Shown in pieces: positions 16,189 to 20,766 of a DNA stretch of 20,766 bases. The DNA comes from Desulfomonile tiedjei (lineage in GTDB: Bacteria; Desulfobacterota; Desulfomonilia; Desulfomonilales; Desulfomonilaceae): contig DYRE01000008.1 in the NCBI GenBank assembly GCA_020718965.1, positions 1 to 20,766 of the forward strand, written 5' to 3'. The notes under the pieces are model-generated. The model was not told the DNA's origin and did no database searches. It saw only the letters and a program-made list of their open reading frames with translations. The translations under genes and the position numbers were made by a program. Positions within the stretch are counted from its first letter, which is position 1; every line of letters starts with the position of its first letter.

Positions 16189-16524
16189 CTATTTCTTGTT
16201 TTTCTTGTCACACAAGCAACCAAACCCTTTGAATTCAAATTTTTTCGCGGTCACGTTCTCCTGCAACTGGATCAGGTTAAGTTTCTGATTTTTATCAATG
16301 CACTTAAAACAAACTATTCTTCCATCCGGGGAATCACAAGAGTTGAATATGTCAACCCCAAATAAATCTCGAATTATTTCAGGTGTTTTAGCATCCGGAT
16401 GTTTGATTATTTCGATTATCTTTGTGCCGGCTTCATCGCAATTTGCCGCCATTTCCAGTAATTGGGCGTTGACGGAGGTATTGAGGATGAAAAGTACAGT
16501 AACCAGCAACAGTGTGTTTTTCAT
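16189..16524 (-). CDS. Small exported cysteine-rich protein, function unknown
   Basis: A 111-residue protein not recognised as a known family. It has a clear signal peptide: a lysine near the N-terminus, a hydrophobic core (4-15) and a likely cleavage after VNA (residue 20). The mature part is about 91 residues and has six cysteines (C29, C63, C72, C75, C103, C105), including VCFKC and CLC patterns and a lysine-rich tail. The even number suggests three disulfides or metal ligation in the periplasm. The ATG has GGAG seven bases upstream. It lies 35 bases before nifU and 68 bases after another small exported protein, so it is probably cotranscribed with the Fe-S assembly genes. Whether it works with them is unknown. 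Confidence 0.7.
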   Translation of the reverse strand: MKNTLLLVTVLFILNTSVNAQLLEMAANCDEAGTKIIEIIKHPDAKTPEIIRDLFGVDIFNSCDSPDGRIVCFKCIDKNQKLNLIQLQENVTAKKFEFKGFGCLCDKKNKK

Positions 16525-16592
16525 TAATTTCTCCAGGTAACGTCGGATTAGGTTAATCTACCGGAACATTAAGCTTGTAACGGGAGCCACAG

Positions 16593-17039
16593 TCATTGCC
16601 ACTTCTTTTTGTCCTCTGCGCTGCGGTCCCCTAAAGGTGGCCCGGGGGCTCTATCAGGCCTTGCAAATTCAGGCTTCAGGTCAGGTCTTCCAATTGGTGT
16701 CGGGCCTTCCATTCTAATCTGTTTTTTTTCCTGCTTGGGGGCTGAGCTTAAAACTCCAGGCTTTTTCTTAGAATCCAGTTGAGGTTTAACATCTGAAGGT
16801 TTGACTTCGATCTTTTCAGATCCATTGACTAACCTCGTTGAACGCGGTGGGTTTCCTTGCGAGCTTCCGATAAATGTTTCGACCGGAACGATAACCGGTT
16901 TCATCGTAGTTGCGCCTGGAGAAACATCCCTAGACCCTGCCAAACCAATTGATTGGGAAAGACATTGCGGAGCAATAAGCCAAGACCAAATTAGAATTAC
17001 GATGGCAATAGATGACAACCTCGTATTTCGCTCTGACAT
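16593..17039 (-). CDS. Small exported Pro/Lys-rich, probably disordered protein
   Basis: A 148-residue protein of unknown function. The N-terminus looks like a signal peptide: charged residues 1-10, then a hydrophobic core IAIVILIWSWLIA (11-23), with cleavage probable shortly after. The rest is rich in proline, lysine, serine and glycine with no evident fold, ending in a charged tail. The start is placed at ATG 17039, which has AAGGA seven bases upstream; the in-frame ATG five codons earlier (17054) has no ribosome binding site. A promoter candidate lies about 120 bases upstream (17160-17187). It is the first gene of a run of four in the same direction that ends with nifS. Confidence 0.6.
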   Translation of the reverse strand: MSERNTRLSSIAIVILIWSWLIAPQCLSQSIGLAGSRDVSPGATTMKPVIVPVETFIGSSQGNPPRSTRLVNGSEKIEVKPSDVKPQLDSKKKPGVLSSAPKQEKKQIRMEGPTPIGRPDLKPEFARPDRAPGPPLGDRSAEDKKKWQ

Positions 17040-17328
17040 AAGCGGTTCCTTCATCAGGAGCTTCAGGTAAAACTCAGATTAATAACTTGTAGCTCAATCA
17101 TACAGCGCCAAAACTGGCAATCCAAGGAGGTTTTTCAGCGCCATAGAGGAGTTGGTTGCAGTTTACAAGTTCATTACCCGCTGTCAAGGTTCAATGCTTT
17201 TATTTCAGGTTTAATTTTTGGTTGGAGCGTCACAAGAACCAAAAGGTTCCTTATACCATAAGCGTCTTAGTAAATTAGGCTTCAATGTCTGGGAGGCTCT
17301 CAGCTAGTTGGATTCTCGTCAAATCAGT
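17040..17328. other. Intergenic region between the glycosyltransferase and the small exported proteins
   Basis: About 290 bases with no gene. It contains the promoter candidate at 17160-17187, a direct repeat of CAGCGCC at 17103 and 17136 (33 bases apart, just downstream of the predicted transcription start) and a small hairpin GAACC-AAAA-GGTTC at 17236-17249. The hairpin might end transcription from the glycosyltransferase but lacks a T tract. Confidence 0.45.
17160..17187 (-). promoter_or_regulatory. Promoter candidate for the exported-protein/nifUS run
   Basis: On the minus strand a perfect -35 box TTGACA (17187-17182) is followed after 16 bases by TAAACT (17165-17160), which matches the -10 consensus at four of six positions. 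Transcription would begin near 17152, about 110 bases before the ATG at 17039. Confidence 0.45.
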
Positions 17329-18510
17329 TTATGTTTTTTCTAACGCTCGCAGAAAAATAAGTTCAAAGTCTAATGCGGTAGACTCCCAATTCAGTCCTGC
17401 GCTATCCAGTTTCTCTTTCGCCAACCAGCCCATTTTCTGGCGGGATTCTATGTCTTTTGCCATTATTCTTATGCATTCCCTGAGAGACTCCGTATCGCCG
17501 ACGCTGTATAGCAGGCCGGTTTCTCCATGGCTCACCAGCTCAGGAATGCCCCCCACCCTGGTTCCTATTACAGGCAATGCGGTAGCCATCGCCTCCTTTA
17601 TGACGTTGGGACTACCCTCAGTGTAACTTGGTAAGACTAGAAAATCTGCCGCACGCATCAACTTTGCAACTTCTACGGGAGCGGCTATCCCTAACCATAT
17701 CACCTGGCCTGGCCGCAATTTCTTTTGCGCAAGGCTCTTTAGTTCGGGAGCGAAGTAGCCGTCACCGACAACGGTCAGACTAACATGACGGAGATCAGGC
17801 GCAGCCAATGCCTCAATCAAATCCTGGAGGCCTTTCTTGGGTATGAGACTTCCTACAAAAATCATCTGTAATTGATCTCTGTCCACAGGATTTTTGCTTC
17901 CAGGAAAAAAAAGCGCTGTGTCAACTCCGAAACGTGGCACACTTAAGCGCGATGGTTCCGCCCCAAGATCCTTCAATATGTCGAGTAACTCATGGCTAAC
18001 AGCGGTAATGTGACTTGATCGCCTGATTACCCACCTGGTGACCATTTTCCACAAAGGTCTATCACGAGCGAGATAACCATCGTCGCCTCGAAAGGACACC
18101 ACCAGCGGTTTCCCTGAGAGCAGACTCGCAATTGCCCCTACAAGTGAGGCTCCTATCCAGTTCGCATATATCAAGTCGCTTCGTCGCACTGCGAAAATCG
18201 TTTTCAAAATAAAAACAGCCATCATAGGGATAATCTGAATTCTAGCCAAAAAGCTCTTGGCAATGTTTTCCGGAATCCCTCCGGCGCCTCTGGTCAACCT
18301 CTCCAAAGAGTGCGGCCAGAAGTAACCAAATCTTGACACTGGGATTCCGTCCAGTAATCGGCGTCCATAGTATGTTCCGTCAGAAGGAGCAAGCACCTCC
18401 AGATCGAATCCCCGATCGCGTATAGCTCGAACCAAACTACGAATAAATGCCCCTGTCCAGTCACTTTCGCCGCTGGGATAAGTGGTTGTAAGGACCAGAA
18501 TTCTGGTCAT
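17329..18510 (-). CDS. GT4-family glycosyltransferase
   Basis: A 393-residue GT-B glycosyltransferase that would move a sugar from a nucleotide-sugar donor onto a growing glycan at the cytoplasmic face of the membrane. The N-terminal half has TTTYPSGESDWTGAFIRSL (8-26), typical of acceptor-side GT4 domains. The C-terminal half (about 213-365) has the donor-binding features: FVGSLIPKKG (218-227) with the conserved lysine, and the E-x7-E motif EGSPNVIKE with E298 and E306, followed by GGIPELV. This retaining family includes colanic acid and exopolysaccharide transferases. Acceptor and sugar cannot be predicted. The start ATG has no clear ribosome binding site but gives the standard N-terminal strand. 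It follows the epimerase gene by 324 bases in the same direction. Confidence 0.9.
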   Translation of the reverse strand: MTRILVLTTTYPSGESDWTGAFIRSLVRAIRDRGFDLEVLAPSDGTYYGRRLLDGIPVSRFGYFWPHSLERLTRGAGGIPENIAKSFLARIQIIPMMAVFILKTIFAVRRSDLIYANWIGASLVGAIASLLSGKPLVVSFRGDDGYLARDRPLWKMVTRWVIRRSSHITAVSHELLDILKDLGAEPSRLSVPRFGVDTALFFPGSKNPVDRDQLQMIFVGSLIPKKGLQDLIEALAAPDLRHVSLTVVGDGYFAPELKSLAQKKLRPGQVIWLGIAAPVEVAKLMRAADFLVLPSYTEGSPNVIKEAMATALPVIGTRVGGIPELVSHGETGLLYSVGDTESLRECIRIMAKDIESRQKMGWLAKEKLDSAGLNWESTALDFELIFLRALEKT

Positions 18511-18834
18511 TCGAGTGTGCCCCGTGTGGGATATTTGGGCGCAACATCCAATTGACTTCTTGAATCAATTAGTGGACGCGCCAAAGCTAGAAAGTAATCT
18601 CGATTATCGTTAAATGTATTTAAGATTATTATCATATTGTAATTAAAGTGTTTTCTAGTTTGACAAAGATGAATCTTATATGTATGGTCGTATCCATATT
18701 GTTTTAAAAATTGGTTTTTCTGGATTTTTCCAGGTTTGAATTGTCCGGCTGAGGGTACAGGGGTTAGGGTCGGACATTCCATTTTTTTTTACTTACACTC
18801 AAGCGCTTTGTTTTTCAAAACGCGTAGCGGTTTT
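18511..18834. other. AT-rich gap between epimerase and glycosyltransferase
   Basis: About 320 bases. An open frame of 91 codons spans most of it and ends in an ATGA overlap with the glycosyltransferase start, but it lacks a ribosome binding site and coding character. A hairpin GCGCTTTG-TTTTT-CAAAACGC (18803-18823, one G-U pair when read on the minus strand) follows the epimerase stop, and a small repeat AATTGA/TCAATT lies at 18550-18570. Confidence 0.45.
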
Positions 18835-19815
18835 TTACTGTTGGGCAGTTTTCCTGTAATAATCGATGCTCGCCTGTAGTCCTCTTTCAAGATCCCATTC
18901 AGCCCGAAAGTTAAGTTTTTGCTCAGCCAGATCAACATCGGCCGATGAGTGCATCACGTCACCCGGTCGGACTGGTTCAAATATTGGATTTCTGTCAATT
19001 CCCAGAAGATCCTTAAGATTATCCAGTAACTGAAGGAGAGAAACCTGGTCGCCCTTTCCGATATTGTAGGACGCGCCGCAGGCCTCAGAAGAAGCTTCCA
19101 TTGCCAGCAAATTGGCTCTAACAACGTCTTTGACAAAAGTAAAATCCCGGCTCTGTAGACCGGTCCCATATACTATGGGCGAAGCTCCCGTCAGCAGCCT
19201 TGTTACAAACCTTGGGATGACTGCGGCATACTCGGATGTCGGATCCTGCCGCGGTCCGTAAACGTTGAAGTATCTTAACCCTATAGTGTTAAAATCGTAC
19301 AGGTTTTTGAATAACTTGCTGTGGTCTTCGTTGATTTTTTTCGTCAACGCGTACGGACTTAAAGGAATTCCCTCTTGCCCCTCTTTCTTAGGAAGCGCTT
19401 CACTCGAACCGTAAACTGATGATGATGACGCAAAGACTACTCTCTTAACATTGTTCTTACGGGCAGCCCAAAATACATTCAAGGTTCCGTTGGCATTAAC
19501 TTCCTGGGTAGTCAATGGATCGGCTACGGATCTAGGCACACTGCCAAGAGCCGCCTGGTGGAATATCCCATCTAAATCTACCGTTGCTGACAAAAGGGTT
19601 TCAAAGTCTCTGATATCCCCTTCTACAACCTTAAAATCGCGGTTGGGTCGAAAACGGCCATTTCCGAGTTGTTCCAGATTTTCTCTCTTTCCTGTGGCAA
19701 AGTTATCCAGAACTAGAACCTCGTGCCCATCCTGTAAGATTTGCTCAACCAGATGGCTTCCGATAAAACCAGCCCCACCGGTAACCATGAATTTCTTGTG
19801 GGTTGATGATGGCAT
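18835..19815 (-). CDS. UDP-sugar 4-epimerase, WbpP/TviC-like SDR
   Basis: A 326-residue extended short-chain dehydrogenase that interconverts UDP-sugars at C4. The NAD-binding motif GGAGFIG is at 13-19, the acidic residue after the second strand at D37 (LDNFATG), and the catalytic serine/YxxxK set is S131-S133 with Y155 and K159 (SPYALTKK). The segments GSVPRSVADP (91-100), GLRYFNVYGPRQDP (179-192) and YAAVIPRF (196-203) resemble the WbpP/TviC group of UDP-GlcNAc 4-epimerases more than GalE, so UDP-GlcNAc or its uronic acid is a likely substrate; this is a judgement from memory of the family. The ATG is supported by AAGGAG five bases upstream. With the downstream glycosyltransferase it suggests synthesis of a surface polysaccharide. 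Confidence 0.88.
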   Translation of the reverse strand: MPSSTHKKFMVTGGAGFIGSHLVEQILQDGHEVLVLDNFATGKRENLEQLGNGRFRPNRDFKVVEGDIRDFETLLSATVDLDGIFHQAALGSVPRSVADPLTTQEVNANGTLNVFWAARKNNVKRVVFASSSSVYGSSEALPKKEGQEGIPLSPYALTKKINEDHSKLFKNLYDFNTIGLRYFNVYGPRQDPTSEYAAVIPRFVTRLLTGASPIVYGTGLQSRDFTFVKDVVRANLLAMEASSEACGASYNIGKGDQVSLLQLLDNLKDLLGIDRNPIFEPVRPGDVMHSSADVDLAEQKLNFRAEWDLERGLQASIDYYRKTAQQ

Positions 19816-20218
19816 GAAAACTCCTTAAGGACATTTAATTTAAAAATGTTGGTCATAATAAGCATAGCTGAACCAGAATCGAAAACTTTTTCTTCGGACG
19901 CGTTAAAGTTGGAGTTTCGTGCCAATTTATCCAATGATATTAATTAACATGGTTGAATTGAGACAGATTTATTGTGAAACACCTATTGCGTATGGTACAA
20001 TTATGTCTTATATATGTGAATTAGAGAGTACAAAGTTTGATAGACATCCCGAACCCAGATGTCTTTCATAACCTGTTTTAAGTCAACTTAGGTCAAGGGC
20101 TATCAGTGAATTGGGTACGAATAGTCGAACCCGTCGATTTGAGGTATGCGCACTATGTAGTAAGCGAGTTAGCGGCGCGTTTATAAAATTTGTCGGGATT
20201 TCGTCTATGGTGACGGGG

Positions 20219-20248
20219 TTGACACATAAATTTGAGACGAATGATAAA
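20219..20248 (+). promoter_or_regulatory. Promoter candidate for the Nbp35/ApbC-like gene
   Basis: A perfect -35 box TTGACA (20219-20224) and GATAAA (20243-20248, four of six matches) are 18 bases apart. Transcription would start near 20255, leaving a leader of about 230 bases whose first part is the hairpin at 20258. Confidence 0.45.
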
Positions 20249-20257
20249 TATGATTTC

Positions 20258-20324
20258 GGGGCCGTCAAACACTTCTGTCATTTGTGGGTAAGCAAAAATG
20301 ATTAATGAGAAGTTTGACGGCCCC
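20258..20324 (+). repeat. Long hairpin in the predicted leader of the Nbp35-like gene
   Basis: A perfect 13-bp inverted repeat, GGGGCCGTCAAAC (20258-20270) and GTTTGACGGCCCC (20312-20324). After two-base bulges the pairing continues with TTCT/AGAA and CATT/AATG, giving about 21 base pairs and a 21-base loop. No T run follows, so it is a poor terminator. It would lie at the very 5' end of the predicted transcript. Confidence 0.7.
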
Positions 20325-20487
20325 AATATATTGTCTGCCGCCACAACAGATTCCAAAACGGTGGAAATTAGTGTTCCCGTTGTTCAAAATCTTTTTTCAA
20401 GCGTATGGTGTCTAGATTGGCGCTGTAGATTATGCAAAGAGCCATCATTTGGTATGTTAAAAATCATCATGTGTACAGAGGAAAATC

Positions 20488-20766
20488 ATGTCTGAAAAAA
20501 TCGACTGTTCAACAGACGGGACTTGTGAAACCTGCGGGTCTTCGACAACTTGTGACGCGGCAGCCAAGGCAAAACATGCTGAAGAGGTTATGCAGAACAA
20601 ATTGTCTGTAATCAAATACCGACTGGCAGTCATGAGTGGTAAGGGTGGAGTGGGAAAAACAACAGTAGCGGTAAATCTTGCGGTAGCTCTGGCGCGTCTA
20701 GGAAATAAAGTAGGACTTTTTGACGCAGATGTTCATGGTCCCAACGTGCCAAAAATGTTGGGTATT
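20488..20766 (+). CDS. Mrp/ApbC/Nbp35-type Fe-S carrier P-loop ATPase, cut by the right edge
   Basis: The first 93 codons are present and the frame is open to the window end. Residues 1-25 carry four cysteines (C7, C13, C16, C22) with a CETC pair, like the N-terminal cluster of Nbp35-type proteins. Then comes the deviant Walker A motif SGKGGVGKTT (50-59) and the switch segment DADVHGPNVPKMLG (about 79-92), both typical of the Mrp/ApbC/Nbp35 family, which carries and transfers [4Fe-4S] clusters in the cytoplasm with ATP. AGAGG lies six bases before the ATG. The C-terminal CxxC cluster cysteines would lie beyond the window. The predicted role fits with the nifU-nifS genes nearby, although glycan genes lie between. 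Confidence 0.9.
   Translation, partial: MSEKIDCSTDGTCETCGSSTTCDAAAKAKHAEEVMQNKLSVIKYRLAVMSGKGGVGKTTVAVNLAVALARLGNKVGLFDADVHGPNVPKMLGI

Larger units (their letters stand above)
19816..20487. other. Divergent intergenic region before the Nbp35-like gene
   Basis: About 670 bases with no convincing gene. It holds the epimerase ribosome binding site, an inverted repeat AGACATC-N9-GATGTCT (20042-20064), a promoter candidate (20219-20248) and a long hairpin (20258-20324). Two short frames (20111-20305 and 20298-20495) contain cysteine pairs but have no good start signals. Confidence 0.5.

Noticed and set aside
18507..18782. 91-codon minus-strand frame overlapping the glycosyltransferase start as ATGA
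   Set aside because: The overlap looks operon-like, but there is no ribosome binding site before its ATG (only a run of A), the DNA is AT-rich spacer, and the peptide has no recognisable features.
20111..20305. Short frame with CALC and HFCHLW, possibly a zinc-binding peptide
   Set aside because: TTG start, weak start signal and no recognised family. Its 3' end forms the left arm and loop of the long hairpin, which fits a non-coding structure better.
20298..20495. 65-codon frame with CLDWRCRLC running into the Nbp35-like start
   Set aside because: No ribosome binding site. It contains the right arm of the hairpin and the entire start region of the next gene; the cysteines alone are not enough.

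Overview
The window looks like a piece of a Deltaproteobacteria/Desulfobacterota chromosome, plausibly a sulfate reducer or syntroph that uses short-chain fatty acids. This is an inference. It rests on a mid-40s G+C by eye, separate acetate and propionate activation genes, a full three-domain NifU with NifS, and an Nbp35/ApbC-type P-loop protein with an N-terminal cysteine cluster. No rRNA, tRNA, CRISPR array or insertion sequence was recognised.

Layout. (1) 1-3447, minus strand: acetyl-CoA synthetase (acs), an AcuC-like protein deacetylase behind a hairpin terminator, and at the left edge the probable start of a further gene. (2) 3905-8561, plus strand: two adjacent paralogous signalling proteins (cNMP-fold + two CBS domains + DUF294 nucleotidyltransferase) and a DnaQ-type 3'-5' exonuclease, behind a good sigma70-like promoter. 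(3) 8549-10441, minus strand: propionyl-CoA synthetase (prpE), whose 3' end overlaps the exonuclease tail to tail by 13 bases. (4) 10442-11770: a 1.3 kb stretch with no convincing gene. (5) 11771-14013, plus strand: a yjcH-like (DUF485) small membrane protein and an actP-like acetate/solute symporter, closed by two strong hairpins. (6) 14121-17039, minus strand: two small exported proteins of unknown function, then nifU and nifS. (7) 17329-19815, minus strand: a GT4 glycosyltransferase and a UDP-sugar 4-epimerase, suggesting surface glycan synthesis. (8) 20488 to the right edge, plus strand: the start of an Mrp/ApbC/Nbp35 Fe-S carrier ATPase, with a long hairpin in its predicted leader.

How the genes may work together. 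The first 14 kb reads as a fatty-acid uptake and activation island: ActP/YjcH imports acetate, and Acs and PrpE convert acetate and propionate to CoA thioesters. The AcuC-like deacetylase could reactivate the synthetases, since both keep the C-terminal PKTRSGK lysine that is acetylated in known Acs proteins. The DUF294/CBS proteins and the exonuclease between acs and prpE are candidates for an uncharacterised regulatory module. The most unusual point is that the first paralog has lost the catalytic nucleotidyltransferase signature that the second retains, giving an apparent active/inactive pair. The right half (NifU, NifS, Nbp35-like ATPase) is about Fe-S cluster assembly and is interrupted by the two glycan genes.
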